In this document: positions 28,961 through 37,511 of the stretch, one piece after another | How the letters are laid out: the number at the start of each line of letters is the position of its first letter | Position numbering within the stretch: position 1 is the first letter of the stretch | Assembly: GCA_003216955.1 (NCBI GenBank) | Contig: QCHZ01000003.1 | Span: forward strand, 124,001 to 188,000 | Direction: 5' to 3' | From: Prochlorococcus sp. AG-402-I21 | Lineage (GTDB): Bacteria > Cyanobacteriota > Cyanobacteriia > PCC-6307 > Cyanobiaceae | Length of the DNA: 64,000 nt | The notes under the pieces: generated by a model | What the model saw: only the letters and a program-made list of their open reading frames with translations | Told to the model about the DNA's origin: nothing | Databases searched by the model: none | Made by a program: the position numbers and the translations under genes

Positions 28961-28974
28961 AACTCAACAAACCT

Positions 28975-29985
28975 ATGACAACGGCAGTAGAGGCTTCTCA
29001 GACTAAAAATAAATCTGCTGCTGCTGCTGCTGCAAGATCTGTGTCTGATATTGATTTGGTTAGGTCCTATTTGAGAGATATTGGAAGAGTGCCTTTACTT
29101 TCCCACGAGCAGGAAATCACTTTGGGAAGACAGGTTCAAGATCTGATGGTTCTAGAAAATCTTGAATCTGAACTTGAAAGTGATTTAGGTGAAAAGCCTG
29201 AAATTAATTATTTTGCCGATAAAGCTGGGATATCTCCCATCCAATTAAAAAAGAAGTTGAAAAGCGGGAGAAGAGCAAAAGAAAGAATGGTTGCGGCCAA
29301 CCTTCGATTAGTAGTCAGTGTTGCTAAGAAATATACAAAAAGAAATATGGAGTTACTTGATTTAATTCAAGAAGGGACTATTGGCTTAGTTCGAGGAGTT
29401 GAAAAATTTGATCCAACTAGAGGATATAAATTTTCAACCTACGCATATTGGTGGATTCGGCAAGGAATTACCAGAGCAATTGCTGAAAAGAGTAGGTCTA
29501 TTAGACTTCCTATTCATATAACTGAAATGCTAAATAAACTTAAAAAAGGTCAACGAGAATTAAGTCAAGAATTTTCTAGAACGCCCACATTGAAAGAACT
29601 TTCTGAATATGTTGAACTTCCTGAAAATGATGTCAAAGATTTGATGAGTAGAGCTGGTCAGCCAGTTAGCTTAGAAACTAAGATTGGTGATGGTGAAGAT
29701 ACCATTTTATTGGATTTATTATCTAACGAAATTGATATGCCCTCTGAACAAATAGAAAATGATTGTATGAAAGGGGATTTAGAAACCCTACTTGAACAAC
29801 TGCCTGAATTACAAAATCGTGTTTTAAGAATGAGGTATGGAATCGACGGAGATGATCCAATGAGTCTCACAGGCATTGGAAGAGTTTTAGGTATAAGTAG
29901 AGACAGAGTTAGAAATCTAGAACGAGATGGTTTGCGTGGATTACGTAAATCAGGAGAATCTGTAGAAGCCTATATGGCTTCTTGA
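28975..29985 (+). CDS. Group 2 sigma-70 family RNA polymerase sigma factor
   Basis: The protein has 336 residues. Region 1.2 (DLVRSYLRDIGRVPLLSHEQE), region 2 ('LRLVVSVAKKYTKR', 'DLIQEGTIGLVRGVEKFDP', 'KFSTYAYWWIRQGITRAI'), region 3 and region 4 ('LRMRYGIDGDDPMSLTGIGRVL') are complete. It lacks the long acidic region 1.1 of the principal sigma, so it is a group 2 factor, of which picocyanobacteria keep several. The 3' end overlaps the convergent hydrolase gene by 16 nt, and a stem-loop (29964-29982) lies in the overlap. Confidence 0.95.
   Translation: MTTAVEASQTKNKSAAAAAARSVSDIDLVRSYLRDIGRVPLLSHEQEITLGRQVQDLMVLENLESELESDLGEKPEINYFADKAGISPIQLKKKLKSGRRAKERMVAANLRLVVSVAKKYTKRNMELLDLIQEGTIGLVRGVEKFDPTRGYKFSTYAYWWIRQGITRAIAEKSRSIRLPIHITEMLNKLKKGQRELSQEFSRTPTLKELSEYVELPENDVKDLMSRAGQPVSLETKIGDGEDTILLDLLSNEIDMPSEQIENDCMKGDLETLLEQLPELQNRVLRMRYGIDGDDPMSLTGIGRVLGISRDRVRNLERDGLRGLRKSGESVEAYMAS
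29964..29982. terminator. Stem-loop over the convergent sigma/hydrolase stop codons
   Basis: AGAAGCC-tatat-GGCTTCT forms a perfect 7-bp stem with a 5-nt loop, inside the overlap of the two convergent reading frames. A second stem (TATTCT-tttg-AGAATA, 29988-30003) follows. The structure is symmetric, so it could act on both transcripts. There is no long T-tract. Confidence 0.45.
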
Positions 29986-30869
29986 ATTATTCTTTTGAGA
30001 ATAGGATTCACTTTTTCAGGCATTTCATCATGTGGACAATGCCCAGCATTAGGAATAACGTCTAAAGACTTGACACATTCGAAAGTTTCAAACCATTTTC
30101 GAGCCTCAGTAATTGGTTCCCAAGTATCTTTATCACCCCAAATTAAATAGACTGGAACTTTAAGTTCTTTTAATAAATCAGGTGCTAAGTGATCATCAAA
30201 TAAATTTATAAAGCCTCTGAATGCTTCAGGTGCTCCTTTTCTTTGTGTTGGTGTCCAAAGGGAATTAATCAAATACTTGTCGATGTTCCTCCCACTTGGA
30301 TAGGCAATTTTTAATATTTTTTCAATAAAATTGGGACTAGCTGCATTTTTAAAAATTCTTTCGCTTAAATATCTTTGTCTTACCAATGTTTTTATTACTG
30401 GCCTCATCAAACGCATAAATAGTGATTGCTCAGCTAAACGTTTATCATCCATTGTCCGTTGAGCGCAGTTGATTAAAACTACTCCTTTGCAAAGCTGATT
30501 AATTTTTTCTGAAGCATTTAAGGCTATGACTGCTCCAATAGAATTTCCAACTAATAAAACAGGTTTTTGAACAATTTCATCACAAAAATCGATAACCTGT
30601 TGACTCCATTCATCAAAACAATAATGAAAACTACATTGTGTTTGTCTTTCATATGATAATTGGGCAACCGGCTGACTACTTTCACCAAAGCCTATTAAAT
30701 CTATTGCGTAACATGGCCCTAACCAACTAATTGCTTTTTGATTAAATCGCCAATGATCTTTCGATGCACCAAATCCATGTATTAAAACTGTAGCAATTGG
30801 ATAGCCATTATTTTCATCTTCTAAATTCCAAGCTATTCGATGATTTTTCCAATGCCAAATATTTTTCAT
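29970..30869 (-). CDS. Alpha/beta-fold hydrolase
   Basis: The protein has 299 residues. The fold markers are the oxyanion segment 'VLIHGFGASKDHW' (about 27-39), the nucleophile elbow 'LLVGNSIGAVIAL' with Ser at about 111, the acid in 'YLIWGDKDTWEP' and the His in 'NAGHCPHDEMPE'. The cyanobacterial family is broad; members near photosynthesis genes have been linked to pheophytinase- or esterase-like activity, but the substrate is unknown here. The start is ATG. Confidence 0.88.
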   Translation of the reverse strand: MKNIWHWKNHRIAWNLEDENNGYPIATVLIHGFGASKDHWRFNQKAISWLGPCYAIDLIGFGESSQPVAQLSYERQTQCSFHYCFDEWSQQVIDFCDEIVQKPVLLVGNSIGAVIALNASEKINQLCKGVVLINCAQRTMDDKRLAEQSLFMRLMRPVIKTLVRQRYLSERIFKNAASPNFIEKILKIAYPSGRNIDKYLINSLWTPTQRKGAPEAFRGFINLFDDHLAPDLLKELKVPVYLIWGDKDTWEPITEARKWFETFECVKSLDVIPNAGHCPHDEMPEKVNPILKRIIQEAI

Positions 30870-30985
30870 ACTTTTTTAGCTATGGCTAGATATTATTTTA
30901 CAAATAATTAATGCATTTTTTCAACTCAAGAAGTTTTCAAATTCATTAGTCTTATAATGTGTCATTTATAATTGATAAATCTGGA

Positions 30986-31579
30986 ATGGATGGCTTTGAA
31001 AGAAACGAAAATTTAAAAATTAAAACAAATGAAGCAAGTACTTTTACAGTACCATTTACGATTGATGAAATGAATATAAACCATACTAAGACTTGTGAAA
31101 TCTCGAATGATTTATCTAAAGAGAAAATTATGTCACAGGCGTTTAGCTATCATTCTGCAGGTAAATTTGAAGAGGCAGCAAAATATTATCAATACTTTTT
31201 AGATCAAGGCTTTCTTGATGTAAAAGTTTTTTCCAATTATGGGTTCATTTTAAAAGATCTTGGAAAATTAGAAGAAGCAGAATTCTATATGCGTAAAGCG
31301 ATTCAACTAAAACCAGATTTTGCCGAGTTATATTCTAATCTTGGAATTATTTTGAAAGATCTGGGTAAATTTAAAGATGCTGAATTTTTTACTCGTAGAT
31401 CTATGGAATTAAAACCATCTTTGGTTCAAGCATATGGAAACCTTGCAGATATTTTGTTACAGATGGGGCAAGCTAATGAAGCCATGCTGTGGATAAAAAA
31501 AATGCTAAAAATTAGACCATGGTCAATAAAAGCTTTACATATTTTCAATCATATCTCTGAAATAGAATCAATTTCATAA
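30986..31579 (+). CDS. TPR protein (short member of a three-gene family)
   Basis: The protein has 197 residues from the ATG at 30986; a GTG at 30959 would add nine residues. A TATAAT box (30953-30958) sits immediately before that GTG, which favours the ATG. Residues about 35-85 carry 'LSKEKIMSQAFSYHSAGKFEEAAKYYQ', nearly the same as in the proteins at 32792 and 34610. About three TPR units follow (to about 185), with the alternating 'F/YSNLGIILKDLGK' pattern. It has no C-terminal enzyme domain. Its 3' end overlaps the convergent SET-like gene by 31 nt. Confidence 0.8.
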   Translation: MDGFERNENLKIKTNEASTFTVPFTIDEMNINHTKTCEISNDLSKEKIMSQAFSYHSAGKFEEAAKYYQYFLDQGFLDVKVFSNYGFILKDLGKLEEAEFYMRKAIQLKPDFAELYSNLGIILKDLGKFKDAEFFTRRSMELKPSLVQAYGNLADILLQMGQANEAMLWIKKMLKIRPWSIKALHIFNHISEIESIS

Positions 31580-32547
31580 TTAATAGCTTGACTAATTACC
31601 CTAGAAGAATAATTATCTAACAAGTTTAATTTTTCAGAGATTTCTTTACGTCTAGAGAGGTTATAATTTTTTATAATTGAAAAAAAATCATTTGGAATAT
31701 TTAAAAGTTTGTTTCTTATTATTAATTCATTAAAGTAACTTTTAATTACTGATGAATTTCTAATGGATGCAATAGGTAGGCCTTCTATAAATACTTGAGA
31801 CCCATTCTTATTTACATTAATTTTGTCATTAATTATATCGAGACCTTTACAAATTAATTGAATACCAGAATTTTGTATGTAAATACTAAAAGGTAGAGAG
31901 AAGATAATAGGTTCTTTACTAAAAAAACCATAGCTAAAAGCACGCTTTAAAGAGCTCTCATATCCATAACTATGTGTTAATTCATCTTTCATTTGTGAAT
32001 AATAAGGTGTGCTGATACCAGAAGTAGTTCTCACAAATGGTAATGATTTCACGTTATGATTTACAAGCTCTAATAAAGGACATATTACTGATAAATTTTT
32101 GAAATGAAATTGTCTAGCAGTTAAGAACTGTCTTTTAATTATTTGATCCCAATCCCCTTTATGTCTATCGTCTATATCCAAAATCATATATTGTTTTATT
32201 AATTTTTTTAAATTACTTGGAAAAACTTTTAAACCTTTTTCAAAAGACTCTGTTGTTTCTCTTCCCCCTGTTCCCCATGAAAAATTGTCTTGATAAAATT
32301 TAAAAAAATCTTTTATATCAATAGAATGTTCTGTATTTTCTTTTATTCTTAGTTTGTTGTCTTTTAAATAAATATCATTTATTCTAATCATTAAATGTGA
32401 TGGAATAAAAATTCTCGATTTCAGAGCTTCATTTATTGGAAAAATACCTCTGCCATCTTTTCCATGTTTTTGATAGACATTTTCTGCTTTTCCACCAAGC
32501 TTTTGAAATTTATCAACTAAAATGTCCCATTTTTCATTGCTTTCCAT
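31549..32547 (-). CDS. SET-domain-like protein (putative protein lysine methyltransferase)
   Basis: The protein has 332 residues. The opening 'KHGKDGRGIFPINEAL' (about 27-42) matches the first SET motif (G-x-G-x-F/Y). 'LLELVNHN' (158-165) matches the central N-H element. 'MKDELTHSYGY' (186-196) matches the GEEL-x-x-x-YG element that completes the SAM and lysine sites. The arrangement, with an insert between motifs, is like the Rubisco LSMT/SETD branch. No signal peptide is seen. The gene is convergent with the first TPR gene and divergent from the second. Substrates are unknown; the TPR proteins or surface proteins nearby are candidates by position only. Confidence 0.6.
   Translation of the reverse strand: MESNEKWDILVDKFQKLGGKAENVYQKHGKDGRGIFPINEALKSRIFIPSHLMIRINDIYLKDNKLRIKENTEHSIDIKDFFKFYQDNFSWGTGGRETTESFEKGLKVFPSNLKKLIKQYMILDIDDRHKGDWDQIIKRQFLTARQFHFKNLSVICPLLELVNHNVKSLPFVRTTSGISTPYYSQMKDELTHSYGYESSLKRAFSYGFFSKEPIIFSLPFSIYIQNSGIQLICKGLDIINDKINVNKNGSQVFIEGLPIASIRNSSVIKSYFNELIIRNKLLNIPNDFFSIIKNYNLSRRKEISEKLNLLDNYSSRVISQAINYEIDSISEI
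31558..31576. terminator. Short stem-loop in the TPR/SET overlap
   Basis: TGAAAT-agaatca-ATTTCA is a 6-bp perfect inverted repeat just before the TPR stop codon and inside the end of the SET-like gene. It is weak but repeats the stop-proximal stem-loop pattern of this window. Confidence 0.3.
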
Positions 32548-32730
32548 TTAAATTTTTTGGGTTAACATGATTTTAATCTATGAGTATGATTAAATTTTTC
32601 TAAGATACTTTTAATTATTTTTCTGTATCTCTAAATTCTATTTTTAATATGTTATGGAGAGATATTGCTAGGAAAATTTTTTTTATTATTAATTCTTTCA
32701 ATATCAAGAGCAAATAGGAAAATTAATGTT

Positions 32731-32760
32731 TTTACTTTCATAATTGAATCACCTTATAAT
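32731..32760 (+). promoter_or_regulatory. Candidate sigma-70 promoter for TPR-SGNH gene
   Basis: TTTACT (32731-32736) and a consensus TATAAT (32755-32760) are separated by 18 bp and lie 32 nt before the ATG. It falls in the largest protein- and RNA-free gap of the window (32548-32791, 244 nt), which is otherwise AT-rich with no further structure that I can see. Confidence 0.5.
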
Positions 32761-32791
32761 TACCAGAGATAGACGATCTTCCATATGACTC

Positions 32792-34528
32792 ATGGATAGA
32801 GAAGAAATAAACCAAGGATCAGATAATAATACTAAAGAAGGAACGACATTTCCGGTTGCAAATCCTTCTAAGCTTAGTAAAAGAGAAATTATTGCAAAAG
32901 CTTTTAGTTATCACTCAAAAGGTTATCTCATTGAGGCCGTAAAATATTATCAAAAATTTATTGATCAGGGTTATCATGATCCTCGTGTTTACTCAAACTA
33001 TGGATCCATACTGCAAAATAAAGGAAATCTTGATCAAGCAATTAAGCTTTTAAATAAATCAATTAAACTATTCCCCAGTAGTCCAGAAGCCTATTCTAAT
33101 CTTGGTAATTTATATAGAGATTTAGGAAACTTTAGTCAAGCAGAGTTGTTGTTAAATACTGCAATTAATTTAAATTCAAGTTTTTTTCAAGCATACTATA
33201 ATATTGGAAATTTATATAGAGATATTGGTCGATTCAAGGAAGCTGAAAAATCCATGAGAAAAGCTATAGAATTAAATAGTAATTTTGCAGAGGCATATAA
33301 TAATCTTGGAATCATATTAAATGAATTAAATCAATCTGATGAAGCCGAGTTGATGACAGTCAAGGCTATAGAACTTAACCCTGATTTTGCAGAGGCTCAT
33401 TGTAATTTGGGCAAAAGATATAGGGAGCTAGGTAAATTAAATGAAGCTAAGAAATTTATTGATAAAGCTATACGACTTAACCCTAATCTTGCTGAAGCTT
33501 ATTCTAATTTAGGAGGAATATTGAATGAACTTGGAAGATCAAAAGAAGCAGAGATGGCAATGAGGAGGGCTTTAGAGCTTAATCCTAATCTTGCAGAGAC
33601 TTATGCTAACCTAGGCGGAGTTTTAAGAGATCTTGGTAAATTAGAGGAGTTAATTCTCATCTCTGCATCTTCTCTAGAATTAGATAGTTTAAGTAATGGG
33701 GATAAATTACAGGCATCTTTAAAAATGGCATTAGCTAATCTAATGTTAGAGAACTTTTCAGAGACTTATTTTAATATTAATCAAACTATTGAATATATAA
33801 ATCAAGGTGGGATTGAAATGATTAAAAATAAACAAAATCAGAAGAATTCAATAGTTTTCTTTAAGTTAATTTCTGCTTTATATCCTAAACTTAAGAATAA
33901 CTTAAGTTATGTATGTAAAGAAAAGATACCTCATATTGGAGAAAGTCACTGTCTTTCTTTTTCTCACCAATCTGTCAAATTTGGCTCTAATATTAAAAAA
34001 ATTCAACCTGTTTTAGTAGTTGGTGCTAAAGCTTGGCATTTTGCAAATCAGAAGAGTAATCAATGGAAAAGCTCATTGCTAGAGCAGATCAGGAACCATA
34101 CCTATAGTGATGAAGTCTTTATTTCTTTTGGAGAGATAGATTGCAGGGAGGAAGAGGGAATATTATATTTTTCTCAAAAATATCAGAAGGATGTATCAGT
34201 TGTATGTAAAAACACTATAAATGGATATTTAGATTTTATGGAACAATCTCTTTCTAAATTTTATTCAAAAAGATTTTATTTTGGCATTCCAGCACCGACT
34301 GCAAAAGGAATTAATATCTCATTAGATATCCAACGAAAAGACTTGATCAAAACTTATAATTATTTATTGAAGAAAGAGGTTCTTTCTAGAGGTTCATATT
34401 TTCTTGATGTTTTTAAATTAACTGTTGATGAGGATGGCTTTAATAATAGTATTTATATGTGTGATGAGGTACACTTAGATCCAGACTGTTTGAACTTGTT
34501 ATTTATGAACCATTTATATATTCCTTGA
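32792..34528 (+). CDS. TPR protein with C-terminal SGNH-hydrolase-like domain
   Basis: The protein has 578 residues. The family N-terminus 'LSKREIIAKAFSYHSKGYL' (about 27-45) leads into about seven TPRs (to about 290), each ending like 'AIELNPDFAEAHCNLG'. After a helical linker, residues about 380-575 show 'IGESHCLSF' (G-x-S block, Ser about 384), 'FGEIDCRE' and a final 'CDEVHLDPD'. The last gives the D-x-x-H pair expected in SGNH/GDSL-type esterases and acyltransferases. Related domains modify polysaccharide acyl groups. There is no signal peptide. An 81-nt gap separates it from the next family member, which has the same strand and its own -10 box. Confidence 0.75.
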   Translation: MDREEINQGSDNNTKEGTTFPVANPSKLSKREIIAKAFSYHSKGYLIEAVKYYQKFIDQGYHDPRVYSNYGSILQNKGNLDQAIKLLNKSIKLFPSSPEAYSNLGNLYRDLGNFSQAELLLNTAINLNSSFFQAYYNIGNLYRDIGRFKEAEKSMRKAIELNSNFAEAYNNLGIILNELNQSDEAELMTVKAIELNPDFAEAHCNLGKRYRELGKLNEAKKFIDKAIRLNPNLAEAYSNLGGILNELGRSKEAEMAMRRALELNPNLAETYANLGGVLRDLGKLEELILISASSLELDSLSNGDKLQASLKMALANLMLENFSETYFNINQTIEYINQGGIEMIKNKQNQKNSIVFFKLISALYPKLKNNLSYVCKEKIPHIGESHCLSFSHQSVKFGSNIKKIQPVLVVGAKAWHFANQKSNQWKSSLLEQIRNHTYSDEVFISFGEIDCREEEGILYFSQKYQKDVSVVCKNTINGYLDFMEQSLSKFYSKRFYFGIPAPTAKGINISLDIQRKDLIKTYNYLLKKEVLSRGSYFLDVFKLTVDEDGFNNSIYMCDEVHLDPDCLNLLFMNHLYIP

Positions 34529-34578
34529 TTTTAATTGTTATTAATCTAATACTTGATGTTTATTGTATGTATAAATTG

Positions 34579-34584
34579 TATAAT
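34579..34584 (+). promoter_or_regulatory. Candidate -10 box for TPR-oxygenase gene
   Basis: A consensus TATAAT lies 25 nt upstream of the ATG at 34610. No convincing -35 hexamer is present at 16-18 bp. All three TPR-family genes have TATAAT within 35 nt of the start. Confidence 0.4.
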
Positions 34585-34609
34585 TTAGAGTAGTTATGAT
34601 CCTAAAAAA

Positions 34610-36202
34610 ATGCAAGGGTCTGAAAAAAAAAATAGATTCAATACAAACTACCAAATCAAAACTTATCCTATTCCATTTGTTAGTACATTTATTCAAGAAG
34701 ACATAACAATATTTAGTGGCTTTCCTAACACTCTGGACAAAGAACAAATTATTAGTGCAGCGTTCCACCACCATTCTAAAGGTGAATTAGTAGAAGCTGA
34801 TAAATATTATCAACTATTTTTTAAGAGAGGATTTACAGATCCAAAGGTTTTTTCTAATTATGGAATATTTAAAAAAAATCAAGGTAATCTCAATGATGCA
34901 GAAAAATGGACTCGCAATGCAATTAAGTTGCAGCCAAACTTCGGAGAGGCTCATGCTAATTTAGGGAGTATCTTGAAGGCTCAGGGAAAGTTAAATGAAG
35001 CTGAAAAATATCTTAGTGAAATAATTAAGTTATATCCAAGTCTAGTGGTTGCTCATATTAATTTAAGTAGTATCCTAAAAGATCTAGGTAGATTGAAAGA
35101 AGCCGAAATATCTATAAATAGAGCTATAGAATTAAAACCTAATTCTTCAGTTGCTCATTCTAGTCTGGGTATTATTTTACGAGAACAAGGAAGGCTTATT
35201 GAGGCTGAAAAATCTCTTCGGAAATCGATACATATTCAGCCAGATTTAGCAGATGCATATGTCAATTTGGGGCTCATATTAAAAGATCTTGGTAAAGTAA
35301 GTGAAGCACGTAGTCTTTGGATCAAGGCAATTGAAATTGAACCAAGAATTGAAAGAAATTATTTATTATTGGCTGAATCATTTTACCAAGAATGTAATTA
35401 TAAGAGCGCTCTCAAATATGTTGAAGGAAAACGATATGGTCGTAGTCAAAGTTTATACTTAGGATGTTTACTATCTCTTGATAAAGAGAGAGATTTTCAT
35501 CAGGAGTATGAAAAATGTTTATCGACATCTATCTGTAATGCAGAAATAGGTGCCATAGTAGATCATGCAAATCTTATTTATAAAAGGAGATATAATTCAC
35601 CTTTTTGTAATGAATCTATCAACTTTATTTATTTCGATAAAATATTTGAAGATTCATTCTCTACTTGTGATATAGAGAAGCTTCTTGATTATATTGCACA
35701 TGGTAAAATAGGAATGAGATCGCAGGGAATTCTGGATAATGGTGTTCAGACTTCGGGAAATCTATTTTCATTAGATTATCCATTTATTAAATCACTTAAA
35801 GAAGTAATAGAAGATAAAATTAATTTGTATAAACTTAGATTCAAGGATAGTCAAGAAGGTTTTATAAAGAATTGGCCTAAGAAATATGAACTGCGTTCTT
35901 GGATCATTTCTATGAAAAGTGGTGGGTTTCTTAAGCCGCATAATCACTATTATGGGTGGATCACAGGAAGCTTCTATTTAAAAGTGCCAAAATATACAAA
36001 TAGGCCTAAATCTGGAAATATTGTATTTAGCTATCAAGGTCCGCAATATCCAACTAAAAATAGTAATTTTACTGTGCTTGAAGAAAAAGTAGAAACTAGA
36101 GATATCTGTATTTTCCCTTCATCCTTATTTCATCATACTATTCCATTTGAAGGAACCGAAGAAAGAGTTTCTTTTGTCTTTGATTTGGTCCAAAAAATGT
36201 AA
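34610..36202 (+). CDS. TPR protein with C-terminal 2OG-Fe(II) oxygenase-like domain
   Basis: The protein has 530 residues. The family N-terminus 'LDKEQIISAAFHHHSKGELVEADKYYQ' (spread over about 43-70) precedes about six TPRs (to about 265). Residues about 350-530 form an oxygenase-like domain: 'LKPHNHYYGWITGSFYLKVP' region with H-x-H near 443-445, 'DICIFPSSLFHHTIPF' with distal His near 506, and the Arg of 'EERVSFVFDL'. This is the TIGR02466-type arrangement also seen in the stand-alone protein at 6731-7414. The TPRs would hold the substrate peptide. The substrate is unknown. Confidence 0.75.
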   Translation: MQGSEKKNRFNTNYQIKTYPIPFVSTFIQEDITIFSGFPNTLDKEQIISAAFHHHSKGELVEADKYYQLFFKRGFTDPKVFSNYGIFKKNQGNLNDAEKWTRNAIKLQPNFGEAHANLGSILKAQGKLNEAEKYLSEIIKLYPSLVVAHINLSSILKDLGRLKEAEISINRAIELKPNSSVAHSSLGIILREQGRLIEAEKSLRKSIHIQPDLADAYVNLGLILKDLGKVSEARSLWIKAIEIEPRIERNYLLLAESFYQECNYKSALKYVEGKRYGRSQSLYLGCLLSLDKERDFHQEYEKCLSTSICNAEIGAIVDHANLIYKRRYNSPFCNESINFIYFDKIFEDSFSTCDIEKLLDYIAHGKIGMRSQGILDNGVQTSGNLFSLDYPFIKSLKEVIEDKINLYKLRFKDSQEGFIKNWPKKYELRSWIISMKSGGFLKPHNHYYGWITGSFYLKVPKYTNRPKSGNIVFSYQGPQYPTKNSNFTVLEEKVETRDICIFPSSLFHHTIPFEGTEERVSFVFDLVQKM

Positions 36203-36239
36203 ATTATATATTCAATTAAATCTAAAATATCACATCTAA

Positions 36240-37463
36240 TTGCTTCAATTCCTGGCGAGTTCACTATTGTTTTCTATCTTTAAGCTTAGTAAAATCACTT
36301 TATCTCTTTTGTTAAACTACAATACCAAAATTAATAATTCTATTAAAGATATTCAAAATAATCTTTTAGATTGGTTTAGTGTAAATGGGCGACATTGGAT
36401 ACCTTGGAAATTAAAGATAGATGGTTCGATTCCAAAATTGGGTGAAAAAATATCTCCCTACCAAATTTGGATTGCAGAAGTTATGCTTCAACAAACTCAA
36501 ATTAAAGTTGTAGTTCCATATTGGAGGGAATGGATGAGTTCTTTCCCAACGCTTCTTGATTTAGTCAATGCTGATCAACAAAATATTTTGTTGAGATGGC
36601 AAGGTATGGGCTATTACTCAAGAGCTAAGAGAATCCACCAATCCTCCAAACTATTAATTAATACAATTGGAAAAACTCAGATTTCAGATCCTTCTTGCTG
36701 GCCAGTTGAATTAAGTTTCTGGATGAGTTTGCCTGGAATCGGTAGAAATACGGCAGGAAGTATTATTTCTTCTGCTTTTGATTTACCTGTTCCGATCTTA
36801 GATGGAAATGTAAAAAGGATTCTTTCAAGATTGATTGCTAGTACTAAACCTCCTCTTAAAGATGAGAAAAGGTTATGGTCGATTAGTAATAACTTAATCT
36901 CTAAAGATAGACCTCGGGATTTCAATCAAGCTTTGATGGATTTAGGTTCAAAAGTTTGCACTATAAATAATCCTCTTTGTCAAAGCTGTCCATTACAAAA
37001 AAATTGCTTTTCTTATGTTTATTACGATCCTATTGACTTCCCTAAAAAGAATATGAGAAAAACTATTCCCATTCAAGAAATAGGTATAGGTCTTATTTTT
37101 AATAAAAAAGGAGAATTACTAATTGATCAGCGGCTTGAAAATTCAAGCATGGGCGGAATGTGGGAGTTCCCAGGCGGAAAAAAAGAGCCTCATGAAACTA
37201 TTCAAGAAACAATTAAAAGAGAAATTGTTGAAGAATTAGGAATTGTTGTAAATGTGGGAAAGCAGCTTCTATCTTTTGAACACTCTTATAGTCATAAGAA
37301 ATTACATTTGACTGTTCATTTTTGTGAATGGGTTTCAGGCAAGCCAAAACCTATTACAAGTCAAAAATTGCTTTGGGTGGATCCTAGCCGATTATGTGAT
37401 TTTCCCTTCCCAGCTGCTAATAAAAAAATTATTTCTGAATTACATAAATATCTAAGTAATTAA
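36240..37463 (+). CDS. mutY: A/G-specific adenine DNA glycosylase with NUDIX domain
   Basis: The protein has about 407 residues. It removes adenine mispaired with 8-oxoguanine. The HhH-GPD core includes 'EVMLQQTQIKVVVPYWREWM', 'LPGIGRNTAGSI' with 'ILDGNVKRIL', and the Fe-S cluster Cys set C-x6-C-x2-C-x5-C ('CTINNPLCQSCPLQKNC'). The C-terminal MutT-like domain (about 275-405; 'GGMWEFPGGKKEPHE', 'REIVEELGI') recognises the 8-oxoG strand and has a near-complete NUDIX box. The start is uncertain: TTG at 36240 gives about 40 residues before the usual 'LLDWFSVNGRHWIPW'. Confidence 0.93.
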   Translation: MLQFLASSLLFSIFKLSKITLSLLLNYNTKINNSIKDIQNNLLDWFSVNGRHWIPWKLKIDGSIPKLGEKISPYQIWIAEVMLQQTQIKVVVPYWREWMSSFPTLLDLVNADQQNILLRWQGMGYYSRAKRIHQSSKLLINTIGKTQISDPSCWPVELSFWMSLPGIGRNTAGSIISSAFDLPVPILDGNVKRILSRLIASTKPPLKDEKRLWSISNNLISKDRPRDFNQALMDLGSKVCTINNPLCQSCPLQKNCFSYVYYDPIDFPKKNMRKTIPIQEIGIGLIFNKKGELLIDQRLENSSMGGMWEFPGGKKEPHETIQETIKREIVEELGIVVNVGKQLLSFEHSYSHKKLHLTVHFCEWVSGKPKPITSQKLLWVDPSRLCDFPFPAANKKIISELHKYLSN

Positions 37464-37511
37464 AATAAAAAATTTTATTATTCATAATAAGTTCATAAGT
37501 AATCCAAAAAA

